From: CAWDAQ01 sp963800325
Lineage (GTDB): Bacteria; Actinomycetota; Actinomycetes; Actinomycetales; Dermatophilaceae
Length of the DNA stretch: 64,000 bases
Direction: 5' to 3'
NCBI GenBank assembly: GCA_963800325.1
Contig: CAWDAQ010000006.1
Coordinates: forward strand, 310,001 to 374,000
The position numbers and the translations under genes were made by a program. Shown here one piece after another: positions 1 to 9,224 of the stretch; the first letter of the stretch is position 1, and each line of letters begins with the position of its first letter. The notes below the pieces were generated by a model that was not told the origin of the DNA, did no database searches, and saw only the letters and a program-made list of their open reading frames with translations.

Positions 1-1199
1 ATCGCGTCCGCGTTCTGCAGGACCCGTCCGACGGCCCGCGGCGACAGGTCCGCGGACAGCCAGTCGATCCCCCACCACGGCAGGCGGCAGAGGAACCACG
101 CCGTCACCCCCGCAGCCGCGAGCGCCCGGCGCCGGTCGCCTACGGGGTCCGCACGACCACCCGCCAGGACGGCGAGGATGACGACGACCACCCAGTGGTA
201 GTGGTGGATCCACGCGACCGGCGAGAGCAGGCAGGCGAGCAGCCCGACGACGGCGACCTCGGTGACGCTGTCCCCGGCCCGCCACGCACGTCGGGCGAGG
301 GCGAACCCCGCCCACGCGACGACGCCGGCGAGCGCGAGCCACAGCGCGACGCCGGCGAGACCGTCCGGTCCGAGCCGGAGCAAAACCCCGCGCAGCGACT
401 GGTTCGAGGTGCCCGAGTTCGGGCCGAGCCGTGCCGGGTCGGCGAGCACGTCGCCCCAGTAGGCGAACGAGGCCGACGGCAGCAGGAGCCAGGCCCCGAG
501 CGTGACCGCGGCCGCGGACCCGGCCGCGGTCGCGGCCTCCCGCCAGCGGCGGGTGAGCAGGTAGTGGACGACGAACACCCCCGGGGTGAGCTTGACCGCG
601 GTCGCGAGCCCGACGAGCACCCCCGCGGGGACCCCCGCCAGCAGGCGGGGCCGGGGACGGCGCAGGTCGGCGAGGCAGGCCAGGACGATGAAGGCGTTGA
701 CCTGGCCGAAGCGGATGCCGTCCGCCACCGGGTGCAGCCACAGCATCGGCGCAGTGAGCAGCGCCGCGGTCACCGGGGCCCACCGGCCGGTGCGGTGGAC
801 CAGGCGCCACCCGGCGTACCAGACGATGCCGGCCGTCGCGAGGACCTGCGCCCCCGTCCACACCCACCCGAGCACCCCGAACGGGACGAGCGCGAGCGGC
901 ACCGCGAGCAGCGCCGCGAACGGCGGGTAGGTGAACGGCAGCAGCTGGGGGGACTCGGTGAGGACCGAGTACACCGGCCGGCCCACGAGGACCGACCGGC
1001 CGGCGGTCCGGTACACCTCCGCGTCGACCTGCCACTGGTCGAGCGGCCACTGCACGAGGTAGCGCAGCACCGGCGGCAGCGCACCGAGCAGGAGCACGCC
1101 GGCCGCGAGCACCCACGGAAGGGCCGGGTGGGACGGGCGCCGCGGTCCCGGGGCGGGCAGCCGGGTGGGGGCCCGGACCTCTCCAGCGCGCGGCGTCAC
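1..1199 (-). CDS. GT87 (DUF2029) mannosyltransferase-like membrane protein, C-terminus cut by window edge
   Basis: Translating the minus strand from a GTG at 1199 gives about 399 residues of an open, strongly hydrophobic protein that runs off the left edge. After a short basic, proline-rich N-terminus it has a first membrane helix, then the motif DAEVYRTAGRSVLVGRPVYS and, further on, LPFTYPPFAALLAVPLALVP. The acidic residue after the first helix followed by VYxxAG is typical of GT87 polyprenol-phosphate-mannose-dependent mannosyltransferases, which act on the outer face of the membrane. More helices follow, with WIHHYHW near the C-terminal part. The 19-bp head-to-head gap to the plus-strand YihY reading frame makes a shared promoter region likely. 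Other envelope glycosyltransferases lie at 4.6-6.9 kb. The family call is fairly safe; the acceptor is unknown. Confidence 0.8.
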   Translation of the reverse strand, partial: MTPRAGEVRAPTRLPAPGPRRPSHPALPWVLAAGVLLLGALPPVLRYLVQWPLDQWQVDAEVYRTAGRSVLVGRPVYSVLTESPQLLPFTYPPFAALLAVPLALVPFGVLGWVWTGAQVLATAGIVWYAGWRLVHRTGRWAPVTAALLTAPMLWLHPVADGIRFGQVNAFIVLACLADLRRPRPRLLAGVPAGVLVGLATAVKLTPGVFVVHYLLTRRWREAATAAGSAAAVTLGAWLLLPSASFAYWGDVLADPARLGPNSGTSNQSLRGVLLRLGPDGLAGVALWLALAGVVAWAGFALARRAWRAGDSVTEVAVVGLLACLLSPVAWIHHYHWVVVVILAVLAGGRADPVGDRRRALAAAGVTAWFLCRLPWWGIDWLSADLSPRAVGRVLQNADA

Positions 1200-1327
1200 C
1201 CGCCCATTGTCACCACCGGACCGTGTCCCGGGTTGGTGCCCGCGCCGCGGTCGTGCAATCGTCGCAGGTGAGACCACTCAGCGGGCGGCGGGACGGTCCC
1301 GCCGCCCACGAGCGTGAGGAGACCCCG

Positions 1328-2476
1328 GTGTTCGGACGAACCAAGCGGGACGAGCGCGAGGGCCGCACGGGACCAGCGCAGGACGGCCACCACGAGGCCC
1401 CCCGCACCGAGGACCGGGCGCCCGCGCCGCCCCCGCCGTCGGCGGAGCACCCGGAGAAGGAGCACCAGGACAAGCCGGACAGCCCCACCGACATCACCAC
1501 CCCCTCGTGGAGCTTCGTGGCCCGCAAGACCGCCCGCGAGTTCACCCACGACCAGTGCACCGACCTCGCGGCGGCCCTGACGTACTACGCGGTGCTCGCG
1601 CTCTTCCCCGCCGCCCTGGCGCTCGTGTCCATCCTCGGCCTCGTCGGCCAGGGCACGAGCAGCGTCGACGCGGTCACCGGCGTCCTCCGGGACGTCGGCG
1701 CCGGCTCGGCGGTCGACACGATCAAGCCGACGCTGGACCAGCTCGCGCGGAACCAGGCGGCGGGGCTGACCTTCGTGCTCGGTCTCGTCGGCGCGCTGTG
1801 GTCGGCGTCGGGCTACGTCGGCGCGTTCGGGCGCGCGATGAACCGGATCTACGAGGTCGAGGAGGGACGGCCGGTGTGGAAGCTCCGGCCCGTCATGCTC
1901 CTGGTCACCCTCGTCCTCGTCGTCCTCGCCGCGACGGCCATGGTCATGCTCGTCGTCAGCGGCCCGGTCGCGCAGGCGATCGGCAGCTCGCTCGGCGTCG
2001 GCGACGCACTCGTCACGACGTGGCAGATCGCCAAGTGGCCGGTCCTCGTCCTCGTCGTCGTGCTCATCATCGCGATCCTCTACTGGTCGACCCCGAACGT
2101 GCGGCAGCCGAAGTTCCGCTGGCTCAGCGTCGGGGCCCTCGTCGCCCTCGTCACGTGGGTGGTGCTCTCGGCGCTGTTCGGGTTCTACGTGGCGAACTTC
2201 TCCAGCTACAACAAGACCTACGGGGCGCTCGCCGGGGTCATCGTGTTCCTCCTCTGGCTGTGGCTGACGAACATCGCCCTGCTGTTCGGGGCCGAGCTCG
2301 ACGCCGAGCTCGAGCGCGGACGCCAGCTGCAGGCGGGGATCGCGGCGGAGGAGTCGATCCAGCTGCCGACCCGCGACGACCGCGGGATCGCCAAGTCGGC
2401 GGAGAAGCGGCGCGAGGACGTGCGCCGGGGCCGGGCGCTGCGGCGCAGCCGCGGGGAGGACGACGGCAGCCCGTAG
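1328..2476 (+). CDS. YihY/virulence factor BrkB family membrane protein
   Basis: A 382-residue protein of the YihY (UPF0761) family. The N-terminal 60 residues are hydrophilic and charged. The core then begins with DLAAALTYYAVLALFPAALA, the hallmark of this family, and holds five to six membrane helices, ending in VIVFLLWLWLTNIALLFGAE and a basic cytoplasmic tail. I chose the GTG at 1328 because AGGAG lies six bases upstream; an upstream ATG in the same frame (1223) has no ribosome binding site and would add low-complexity sequence. The family was once mislabelled ribonuclease BN; its true function is unsettled. The next gene starts 10 bases downstream, so the two are probably cotranscribed. 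Confidence 0.85.
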   Translation: MFGRTKRDEREGRTGPAQDGHHEAPRTEDRAPAPPPPSAEHPEKEHQDKPDSPTDITTPSWSFVARKTAREFTHDQCTDLAAALTYYAVLALFPAALALVSILGLVGQGTSSVDAVTGVLRDVGAGSAVDTIKPTLDQLARNQAAGLTFVLGLVGALWSASGYVGAFGRAMNRIYEVEEGRPVWKLRPVMLLVTLVLVVLAATAMVMLVVSGPVAQAIGSSLGVGDALVTTWQIAKWPVLVLVVVLIIAILYWSTPNVRQPKFRWLSVGALVALVTWVVLSALFGFYVANFSSYNKTYGALAGVIVFLLWLWLTNIALLFGAELDAELERGRQLQAGIAAEESIQLPTRDDRGIAKSAEKRREDVRRGRALRRSRGEDDGSP

Positions 2477-2486
2477 CCTTGCCCGG

Positions 2487-4694
2487 GTGACCCGCCGTGC
2501 CCTGCTCGCCGTCATCGGGGCGTGCCTGGTCCTCGTGTGCGGGGCCGCGCCGGGCGCCGCGGCGGTCCCGCAGCAGCACCCGGCGGCGGCCGGCGACGCG
2601 CGGCCGGTGGTGCTCGTCGGCACCGCCGGCCTCTCGTGGACGGACGTGTCCCGGCAGGCGACCCCGGTGCTGTGGTCGCTGCTGCGCCGCGGCTCCACCG
2701 CCGCCCTCAGCGTCCGCTCGGTGTTCACCAACACCTGCCCGGTCGACGGCTGGCTCTCGCTGTCGGCAGGCACCCGAGCCGCGGCGCCGCCGTCGTCGGG
2801 GTCCGGCCGGGCGACGAGCGACCCGTGCCCGCCGGCGCCCCGGGTGCGGGCCGGCGGGACGGACGGCCCGGGCACCCGCGTGCCGGGGTGGGCCGGGTAC
2901 GTCGCCGACGCCGACGGCCGGAGGTTCGACGCCGAGCCCGGCCTGCTCGGGCGGGTCGTCGCCGACGGAGGGGGGTGCGTCTCCGCGGTCGGGCCCGGGG
3001 GCGCCGTCGCCGGCGCCCGGCCGGACGGGCGGGTCGACCGGTACGCGCCCTGGCCCGCGGCGGACCGGGGCGGCGGGCTGGCGGACGCGCTGTCGGCGTG
3101 CCCGGTCGCGCTCGTCGACGTCGGGGAGCTGCGCGACCCCGCCGACGTCGCCCCCGGAGAGGACGTCCCCCCGGCCGGCCGGGCCGCGCAGGTCCGCGCC
3201 CTCGACGCCCGGATCGGCAGGGCCGTCGCGGCGGCCCCGGCGGGCGCCGACGTGCTCGTCGCCAGCCTGGCCGACGCCGGCGCGAGCGAACGGCTGCGCC
3301 TCGTCGCGGCCACCGGGCCCGACTACCCGGCCGGGGAGCTGTCCTCCCCCTCGACCCGGCAGCCCGGGCTCGTGCAGTCCGCGGACCTCACCGCGACCGT
3401 CCTCGCCCGCGCGGGCTTCGAGGTGCCCGACGGCCTCGGCGGGGCCGTGCTCGAGGGCGAGGAGGGCCGCGGCGCGGGCGATGCCGCCGCCGCGAGCCGG
3501 CTGACCCACCTCGTCGACCTCGACGAGGCCTCCCACGAGGTCCACCCGCTCGTGCCGGTCTTCTTCACCGGGTTCGTCTACGCCCAGCTCGCGATCTACC
3601 TCCTCGTCCTGCTCGTGTGGAAGGGCAGGCTGGGTCCGACGGGGACCCGGGCCCGGCTGCTCGGGGTGGTGCGGGCCGTCGGGGTGGTCGCGGCGTCGGT
3701 CCCGGCAGCGACGTTCCTCGCCAACCTCGTCCCGTGGTGGCGCTCACCGCACCCGCTGCCCACGGTCGTCGGGGTGGTCTCCGCGTTCGTCGCGGCGATC
3801 TCCGGGGTGGCCCTGCTCGGGCCGTGGCGACGGTCGGCGACGGCGCCGGTGGCCGTGGTCTCCCTCGCGACCATGCTCGTCCTCGCCGGGGACGTCACGA
3901 CCGGATCCCGGCTGGAGCTGTCCTCGCTCATGGGGCTGCAGCCCGTCGTCGGGGGACGGTTCTACGGACTCGGGAACGTCGCGTTCAGCCTGTTCGCGAC
4001 GTCGACGCTGCTGCTGGCCACCGTCGTCGCGGACGCGCTCCTCCGGCGTGGGCGGCAGGGCCCGGCCGGCCTCGCCGTCGCCGGGATCGGCCTGGTCGCG
4101 GTCGTCGTCGACGGGGCCCCGATGTGGGGGGCGGACGGCGGCGGCCCCCCGGCGCTCATCCCGGGCGTCGCCTACCTCACCCTCGCCGTCCTCGGGATCC
4201 GGCTCACGTGGCGTCGGGCCGTCCTCATCGGCGCCGGCACCGTGGTCGCGTTCCTCGGCGTCGCCGTCCTCGACCACCTCCGGCCCCCGGAGAGCCAGTC
4301 CCACCTGGGCCGCTTCATGGGCACCCTCCTCGGCGGCGGCGGCGCCGACATCGTGCTGCGGAAGGCCCAGCAGAACCTCGACATCCTGCTCAGCAGCACC
4401 CTGACGATCCTCGTGCCGTTCGCGCTCGCGTTCGTCATCTACGTGCTCGCCCGGCCCACGTCGTGGGGGTCCCGGGCGCTGCAGCGGTCCTTCGAGACCG
4501 TGACGACGCTGCGCGCGGGCCTCGTCGCGTGGGTGGTGACGATGACGATCGGGTTCTTCGTCAACGACTCCGGGGTCGCGATCCCGGCGGTCGGGGCGAC
4601 GGTCGCGATCCCGCTGCTCGTCGCGATGAGCGTCACGGCCCTCCAGGAGGACGGCCGGGCCCGCGACGAGGACGCCGTGCCGCTGCGGCGGTGA
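2487..4694 (+). CDS. large conserved membrane protein with secreted alkaline-phosphatase-like N-terminal domain
   Basis: A 735-residue protein from a GTG start. An N-terminal signal sequence (RRALLAVIGACLVLVCGAAP, then APGAAA) precedes about 310 extracytoplasmic residues. The N-terminal domain has a metal-enzyme-like strand VVLVGTAGLSW and the segment CPVDGWLSLSAG, resembling the alkaline phosphatase/sulfatase fold, but I cannot assign metal ligands. From about residue 350 there are ten or so membrane helices, including FYGLGNVAFSLFATSTLLLA, and ILVPFALAFVIYVLA near the end. The last 62 bases overlap the 3' end of the convergent glycosyltransferase gene. The gene lies between envelope glycosyltransferases, so a role in envelope polymer modification or export is plausible, but that is inference from context only. 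Confidence 0.6.
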   Translation: MTRRALLAVIGACLVLVCGAAPGAAAVPQQHPAAAGDARPVVLVGTAGLSWTDVSRQATPVLWSLLRRGSTAALSVRSVFTNTCPVDGWLSLSAGTRAAAPPSSGSGRATSDPCPPAPRVRAGGTDGPGTRVPGWAGYVADADGRRFDAEPGLLGRVVADGGGCVSAVGPGGAVAGARPDGRVDRYAPWPAADRGGGLADALSACPVALVDVGELRDPADVAPGEDVPPAGRAAQVRALDARIGRAVAAAPAGADVLVASLADAGASERLRLVAATGPDYPAGELSSPSTRQPGLVQSADLTATVLARAGFEVPDGLGGAVLEGEEGRGAGDAAAASRLTHLVDLDEASHEVHPLVPVFFTGFVYAQLAIYLLVLLVWKGRLGPTGTRARLLGVVRAVGVVAASVPAATFLANLVPWWRSPHPLPTVVGVVSAFVAAISGVALLGPWRRSATAPVAVVSLATMLVLAGDVTTGSRLELSSLMGLQPVVGGRFYGLGNVAFSLFATSTLLLATVVADALLRRGRQGPAGLAVAGIGLVAVVVDGAPMWGADGGGPPALIPGVAYLTLAVLGIRLTWRRAVLIGAGTVVAFLGVAVLDHLRPPESQSHLGRFMGTLLGGGGADIVLRKAQQNLDILLSSTLTILVPFALAFVIYVLARPTSWGSRALQRSFETVTTLRAGLVAWVVTMTIGFFVNDSGVAIPAVGATVAIPLLVAMSVTALQEDGRARDEDAVPLRR

Positions 4695-6204
4695 CCCCCG
4701 CCCAGACGGCCACGACGAGCCAGGGGGCGGCGTCGCGGCGGAAGGACAGGGTGACCGACTCGACGGCGGGCGAGAGCGCGACGACCCGTCCCGGGACGTA
4801 GGCGAGGGCGAGCACGAGTCCCCGGGCGAGGGCGACGACGTCGAGCGCACCGAGCGCGAGGACCGGCAGCGTCGCCCACACGAGGGCGTCGTACCACGGC
4901 AGCGAGTACGGCGCCCCGAGGGCGTAGGCGGCCGACAGCACGGCCGTCGCCCGGGCGGCCTGCCCGGCGGGGGTCCGGGCGGCGAGGCCGGCGGTGAGCC
5001 GCCACAGCAGCCAGGCGAGGACGAGGCACGCCAGTGCCGAGACGCCGAGGACGACCGAGCGGGCCGCCGGCTCGACGCCGAGGTCACGAGCCGCCTCGAG
5101 CGGCGGGCGCCACGGCGTCGCCAGCGACACCGACCGGCGGGCTGCCGCGAGCGGACCGAAGACGTGCGGTCCCGCCCAGACGTGGACCGGCACCGCGACC
5201 GCGAGCGCGGCCGCGGCGAGGACGGTCGAGCGCACCAGCGCCTCCCGGGGCGTGAGCGTCGGCGGGTCCGCCGACGTGCTCGCCGCACCCGAGCGGGCCG
5301 AACGGGCGAGCACGACCCAGGCGAGCACGAGCGCCACGCCGACGACGCCGTAGGTCACCTTCGTCGAGAGCGCGAGCCCGAGGAGGACCCCGCCCGCGGC
5401 GACCGCGGCGAGACCGGCCCGCGGGCCCGCCCGCGTCCCTCCTCCTCCCCCGGTGGCGAGGACGAGGGCGGCGAGCGCGAACGCGGCGGCGACGGCGTCG
5501 ACGTGGGCGCCGAGGACGAGGACACCGACGACGAGCGGGTTCGCGGTCCACACCACGTCCACCCGGGCCGGGTCGCCGCCGAGGCGCCGGGCGAGGGACC
5601 GGACGGCGAGCCAGGCGAGGACGACGAGGACCTGCCAGCACCACACGACCTGGCGCATCACCCCGTCGCCGAGCCACGCCGTCCCCGCCGAGAGCAGCGT
5701 CGCGACCGGGCCGTACACGCTCGTCGCCGACTGCCACGGCGGCTGGACCGCCCCGGCGACGGGGTCGCCGCCGCCGTGCCACGCCGCCGGGGGCGTGAGG
5801 TAGGGGTCGCCGCCGTGGAGGGCGATCTGGCCGTAGGCGGCGTAGTTCGTGTGGTCGGCGGACCCGAACGGCGCGGTGAGCAGCACGGCGAGCCCGAGCA
5901 GCAGGGCCCCCCACCACGGCCACGGCCGGGACGGGGGACGCAGCAGGCCCCGGGCGAGTGCCCCGGCACCGAGCACGTAGCCGGCGGCGAGCACCGCCGT
6001 CGTCCACGCCGGGGACAGGCTCATCGGCAGCGAGCCCGGCGCCCAGCCGCGGGGTCCGAGGCCCGGCGCGGCGGCGCTCTCCCCGAGCACCCCGACCAGG
6101 AGCAGGGCGGCGAGGGACAGCGCGAGCAGCGCGGGCCGGACCGGGTCACCGCCCTCGCGCGGGCCGCGCGGGCGGGTGCCGCCGGGGCGGGCCTCAGCCG
6201 CCAC
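4633..6204 (-). CDS. polyprenol-phosphomannose-dependent alpha-1,6-mannosyltransferase-like GT-C protein (MptB-like)
   Basis: A 523-residue multi-helix membrane protein from a GTG at 6204. The signature loop after the second or third helix reads SADHTNYAAYGQIALHGGDP followed by YLTPP and a tryptophan-rich stretch ending SVYGPVATLLSAG. This loop is the GT-C acceptor/donor region typical of MptA/MptB proteins that extend mannan cores in actinobacterial lipoglycans. At least ten further helices follow. It overlaps the end of the upstream GT2 gene by 11 bases, so the two are likely translationally coupled. The 3' end overlaps the convergent membrane-protein gene. The family assignment is good; whether the product is lipomannan, lipoarabinomannan or another polymer cannot be told. 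Confidence 0.75.
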   Translation of the reverse strand: MAAEARPGGTRPRGPREGGDPVRPALLALSLAALLLVGVLGESAAAPGLGPRGWAPGSLPMSLSPAWTTAVLAAGYVLGAGALARGLLRPPSRPWPWWGALLLGLAVLLTAPFGSADHTNYAAYGQIALHGGDPYLTPPAAWHGGGDPVAGAVQPPWQSATSVYGPVATLLSAGTAWLGDGVMRQVVWCWQVLVVLAWLAVRSLARRLGGDPARVDVVWTANPLVVGVLVLGAHVDAVAAAFALAALVLATGGGGGTRAGPRAGLAAVAAGGVLLGLALSTKVTYGVVGVALVLAWVVLARSARSGAASTSADPPTLTPREALVRSTVLAAAALAVAVPVHVWAGPHVFGPLAAARRSVSLATPWRPPLEAARDLGVEPAARSVVLGVSALACLVLAWLLWRLTAGLAARTPAGQAARATAVLSAAYALGAPYSLPWYDALVWATLPVLALGALDVVALARGLVLALAYVPGRVVALSPAVESVTLSFRRDAAPWLVVAVWAGVTAAAARRPRRGPGRPPGGP

Positions 6205-6916
6205 CGCGCAGCCGGCGCGCCCGCCGGACGCCGAGGGCGAGCGCGACGTCCCGCATCTGCCTCGCGCGGTGGAGCACGCCGCGCAGGTCCCGCCCGGTGG
6301 CCCGGTGACGCAGCGGCACCGGCACCTCGACGACGCGGCCTCCGGAGGCGAGGACGTCGAGGAGCATCGCCGCCTCCACCCCCCAGCCGCGGGCGAGCGG
6401 CAGGGCGGAGTCGAGGGCCTCCCGGGTCAGGCAGCGCATCCCCGACAGCGGCTGCTCGACCCGGCGCCCGGTCGCCCGCTGGATCTCCCCGCGGGCGAGC
6501 CGCACGACCCGGCCGCGTCCACGGGAGCTGTTCGCGGCCGGGATGACCGCGACGGCGAGGTCCGCCCTGCCCTCGCGCACCGGCGGGAGGAGCGCCGCGA
6601 GCTCGGTGGCGGTGCCCTCGAGGTCGGCGTCGGCGAACAGCAGCACGTGGGGGTGGCCGCCGAGGTCGAGGTCGACCTCGGCGACCCGGGCGGCGCCGGT
6701 CGTCATCGCCGCGGCCTTGCCGAGGTTGCGGGGGTGGCGCACGACGGCGGCGCCGGCGCGGGCGGCGACGTCCGCGGTGGCGTCGGAGGAGCCGTCGTCG
6801 ACGACGACGACGAGGTCGACCCCCGAGACCCCGCGGAGCGCGGCGACGGTCGCGGCGACCCGGTCGGCCTCGTCCTTGGCGGGGACGACGGCGGCGACGG
6901 CGGAGGGGCCGGTCAG
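6194..6916 (-). CDS. family 2 glycosyltransferase (cytoplasmic, GT-A fold)
   Basis: About 240 residues. The N-terminus shows the GT-A nucleotide-sugar fold: VVPAKDEADRVAATVAALRG, then VVVVDDGSSDAT and NLGKAAAM. The metal-binding LLFADADLEG follows at about residue 95. Later comes an acceptor-side region PLSGMRCLTREALDSALPL, typical of GT2/GT81 enzymes such as glucosyl-3-phosphoglycerate synthase relatives and polyprenyl-phosphate sugar transferases. There is no ATG, GTG or TTG at a sensible position. The start given is a CTG at 6916, within a CTGA overlap with the stop of the upstream gene. Upstream in-frame codons only encode shadow sequence of that gene. The product probably feeds the GT-C enzyme encoded immediately downstream. 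Confidence 0.7.
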   Translation of the reverse strand: MTGPSAVAAVVPAKDEADRVAATVAALRGVSGVDLVVVVDDGSSDATADVAARAGAAVVRHPRNLGKAAAMTTGAARVAEVDLDLGGHPHVLLFADADLEGTATELAALLPPVREGRADLAVAVIPAANSSRGRGRVVRLARGEIQRATGRRVEQPLSGMRCLTREALDSALPLARGWGVEAAMLLDVLASGGRVVEVPVPLRHRATGRDLRGVLHRARQMRDVALALGVRRARRLRGGG

Positions 6917-7809
6917 CGGAGGGTCACCTGCCGGCTCAGCAGGCCCGACCGGGCCCGGCGCTCGGCCGCGGTGAACGGCTCGGCGGCCTCGAGCGCCGCG
7001 CGGTAGCGAGCGCAGAACGCCGCGAGCTCGTCCTCGTGCGCGACGGCCTCCGCGGCGGGGTCGAGGTCCCAGACCGGCACGAGCAGCCCGCACGCCCGGA
7101 AGGCCCCGAGCAGGCGGCTGCCGTCCCCGAGGGCGGTCTCGCCGGCAGCGTGCAGACGGGCGAGCGCGTCGGTCGCAGGGTCCTCGTCCTCGCCGAGGAC
7201 GAGCCGGATGTGGGTGCGCTCCCCGATCCGGCACCAGTACGCCGACGTCGCGGCGGCGAGCTTGGCGGTCGGGACGACCGAGGCGTTGGCCCGCTCGAGG
7301 GACTCGGCGGCCTCCCCCTCGAGCTGCTGGCCGTCGACCCAGAAGTCGAAGCCGTCGTGGACGGTGACCTCCAGCGGCGTCGTGGCCTCGAGGACCTCCT
7401 GCAGCCGGGGGTCCTCGGCGGTGGCCGCCGGCACGGTCGGCACGGGCGTCCCGGGCTCGGCGTCGAGCGCGGCGAGCAGGGACCGGGCGAGGTCACGGGA
7501 GGCGTCCCCGCTGCTCCCCCCGGCCTGGGCGCCGACGAGGACGGTGCCGTCGGCGCGCCGCAGCCCCGGCCAGGCCAGCGGGAGCACGGAGGCGACGACG
7601 ACCTCCTCGACGTCCGAGCCCTCCGGCGCGACGCCGGGTGCGAGCCGGACGGTGGCCGTCGCAGCGGGCACGATCTCCTGGAGGGCGACCCACTCGGTCT
7701 CCCCGGCCAGGCCCTCGAAGGGGCGCCGGACGAACGGGACCGGCTCGGTCCTCGTCCGGCCGGCCCGACGGTCCCCCGGCCTGCCCTTGCGACGCGACGC
7801 CTTGCCCAT
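6913..7809 (-). CDS. DUF5926 family protein
   Basis: A 298-residue soluble protein with a basic N-terminus (MGKASRRKGRPGDRRAG) and the conserved block VPFVRRPFEGLAGETEWVAL followed by QEIVPAATATVRL. This matches my memory of the actinobacterial DUF5926 family, whose function is unknown. Some relatives carry an SEC-C zinc motif near the N-terminus; none is present here. A long acidic, alanine-rich middle and a C-terminal half with WCRIGERTHIRLVLGEDED follow. Its stop codon overlaps the apparent start of the glycosyltransferase gene, so it seems to be the first gene of a three-gene unit, although no functional link to glycosylation is known. Confidence 0.65.
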   Translation of the reverse strand: MGKASRRKGRPGDRRAGRTRTEPVPFVRRPFEGLAGETEWVALQEIVPAATATVRLAPGVAPEGSDVEEVVVASVLPLAWPGLRRADGTVLVGAQAGGSSGDASRDLARSLLAALDAEPGTPVPTVPAATAEDPRLQEVLEATTPLEVTVHDGFDFWVDGQQLEGEAAESLERANASVVPTAKLAAATSAYWCRIGERTHIRLVLGEDEDPATDALARLHAAGETALGDGSRLLGAFRACGLLVPVWDLDPAAEAVAHEDELAAFCARYRAALEAAEPFTAAERRARSGLLSRQVTLR

Positions 7810-7833
7810 GGCGGGAACCCTACCGGCGGGAGG

Positions 7834-8328
7834 TCACGTGGCCCGGCGCCGGGAGGGACCCCCGACCGAGGCCCACACGGTCACCGCGCCGCGGTCCTCG
7901 GCGACGCCCCACTCGTGGGCGAGGCTGCGCACGATCCGCAGGCCACGACCGGAGGCGCTCCACAGCGCCCGGGGCGCCGGCCTGGGGGTCGTGGGGGACC
8001 CCCCGTCGGTGACGTCGATCTCGACGACCCCGGACTTGACCCGCCAGTGCACCCGCACGGTGTGGTCGCCGAGGGGGCGGGCGTGGCGCAGGGCGTTGGC
8101 CATGAGCTCGGAGGTGACGATCTGCGCCTCGTCCACGACCTGCGGCGCGACGTCGCGGGCCTCGAGGTCGACGACGAGGGCCTTGCGGACACGGGAGACC
8201 GAGGCGGGGCTCCACGGGGCCCGGATCGTGCGTGTCGACCCGACCCCGACGAGACCGCCGAACTCGTCCCGGTCGCCCTCCCGCGACATCAGCGGGTCCG
8301 CACCGGCTGCTGCCGAGTGGGGACTCAT
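7834..8328 (-). CDS. RsbW-like ATP-binding anti-sigma/regulatory kinase (HATPase_c_2)
   Basis: A 164-residue protein made almost entirely of a GHKL ATPase domain. The N box is IVTSELMANALRHA (about residues 69-82), the G1 box IDVTDGGSP and the G2 region SASGRGLRIVRSLAHEWG. This is the arrangement of RsbW/SpoIIAB-type serine kinases, which bind sigma factors or phosphorylate STAS-domain antagonists. No histidine-kinase dimerisation domain, sensor domain or membrane helix is present. No sigma-B-type factor or STAS partner is adjacent; the ECF gene at 9225 is on the other strand and is of a different type. The partner is therefore unknown. Confidence 0.8.
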   Translation of the reverse strand: MSPHSAAAGADPLMSREGDRDEFGGLVGVGSTRTIRAPWSPASVSRVRKALVVDLEARDVAPQVVDEAQIVTSELMANALRHARPLGDHTVRVHWRVKSGVVEIDVTDGGSPTTPRPAPRALWSASGRGLRIVRSLAHEWGVAEDRGAVTVWASVGGPSRRRAT

Positions 8329-8382
8329 CTCGGTTACCTCCCAGTCGTGCGCGCCGTCGACAGGCCGGCACGCAGCACGAAT

Positions 8383-9201
8383 CTAGCCAATTCGATCGAT
8401 TTGGTCGATGACTGTCCGCGGACGGTTGGTGATGATGTCGTCGACACCCAGGTCGAGGCACCTGCTGACGTCCGCAGGCTCGTCGACGGTCCAGACGAGC
8501 ACGCGGTGCCCGCGGGCGCGCTGCCGGGCCACCGTCTCGGGCCACCTGCGCAGGATCCGCACGTCGAGCCCGACGCCCTTCACCCCGCGCGGGAGGGAGC
8601 CGTCGCGGAAGCGCAGCGGGACGGTCTCGCCCAGCAGGAGCACCGGGTCCAGGGCGGGTGAAAGGTGGCGGAAGCGCTGGACCGCGATCTCCGAGAACGA
8701 CATCGGGGAGACCCGGTGCCGGGCCTCCCCCGGCCGGTCGAGGCCGAGCTCGGTGAGCAGGGCGGCGAGCCGGCGCTCCACGAGGCCGGCGTACCGGGTC
8801 GGGTGCTTGGTCTCGATGAGCACCTCGAGGGGGCGGTCGACCTCGAGCGCGGCGGTGAGCAGCCGGCGGAGGGTCAGGACCCGGGACCGGTCGGCCAGCG
8901 GCACCCCGTCCTCGACGTGCCGCCACCCGCCCCAGTCCATCCCCTCGAGGTCGGCGAGCTCGAGGGCGGAGACGATCCCGCGTCCGTTCGAGGTGCGGCT
9001 GACCCGGCGGTCGTGGATGCAGACGAGGTGGCGGTCCACGGTGAGGCGGACGTCGCACTCGAGGCCGTCCGCGCCGTCGCGGAACGCCCGGGTGTAGGCG
9101 GCGAGCGTGTGCTCCGGCTCGTCGTGGCTCGCGCCGCGGTGGGCGATGACCCGCGGACGGTCCGGCGGTCCGGACCCCGTCCCGCGCGCCCCGGTGCTCA
9201 C
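8383..9201 (-). CDS. glycerophosphodiester phosphodiesterase
   Basis: A 272-residue TIM-barrel phosphodiesterase. The N-terminal motif VIAHRGASHDEPEHTLAAY carries the catalytic HRG and the E-x-T metal/substrate residues. ECDVRLTVDRHLVCIHDRRV supplies the second metal site and catalytic histidine. LIETKH is a further conserved strand, and the C-terminal strands RVLVWTVDEP and GVDDIITNRP are typical of GDPD enzymes. It hydrolyses glycerophosphodiesters to glycerol-3-phosphate and an alcohol. There is no signal peptide, so it is cytoplasmic. Translation starts at a GTG. Its 3' end lies about 55 bases from the RsbW-like gene on the same strand. The divergent sigma factor gene starts 24 bases upstream. 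Confidence 0.9.
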   Translation of the reverse strand: MSTGARGTGSGPPDRPRVIAHRGASHDEPEHTLAAYTRAFRDGADGLECDVRLTVDRHLVCIHDRRVSRTSNGRGIVSALELADLEGMDWGGWRHVEDGVPLADRSRVLTLRRLLTAALEVDRPLEVLIETKHPTRYAGLVERRLAALLTELGLDRPGEARHRVSPMSFSEIAVQRFRHLSPALDPVLLLGETVPLRFRDGSLPRGVKGVGLDVRILRRWPETVARQRARGHRVLVWTVDEPADVSRCLDLGVDDIITNRPRTVIDQIDRIG

Positions 9202-9224
9202 AGCTCTGGGAGCCTAGACGTTCC

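Noticed and set aside
195..1271. Long plus-strand open reading frame of 358 residues
   Set aside because: Its translation is arginine/glutamate/proline-rich and repetitive, the usual antisense shadow in very GC-rich DNA; the minus strand encodes a clear GT87 protein over the same bases.
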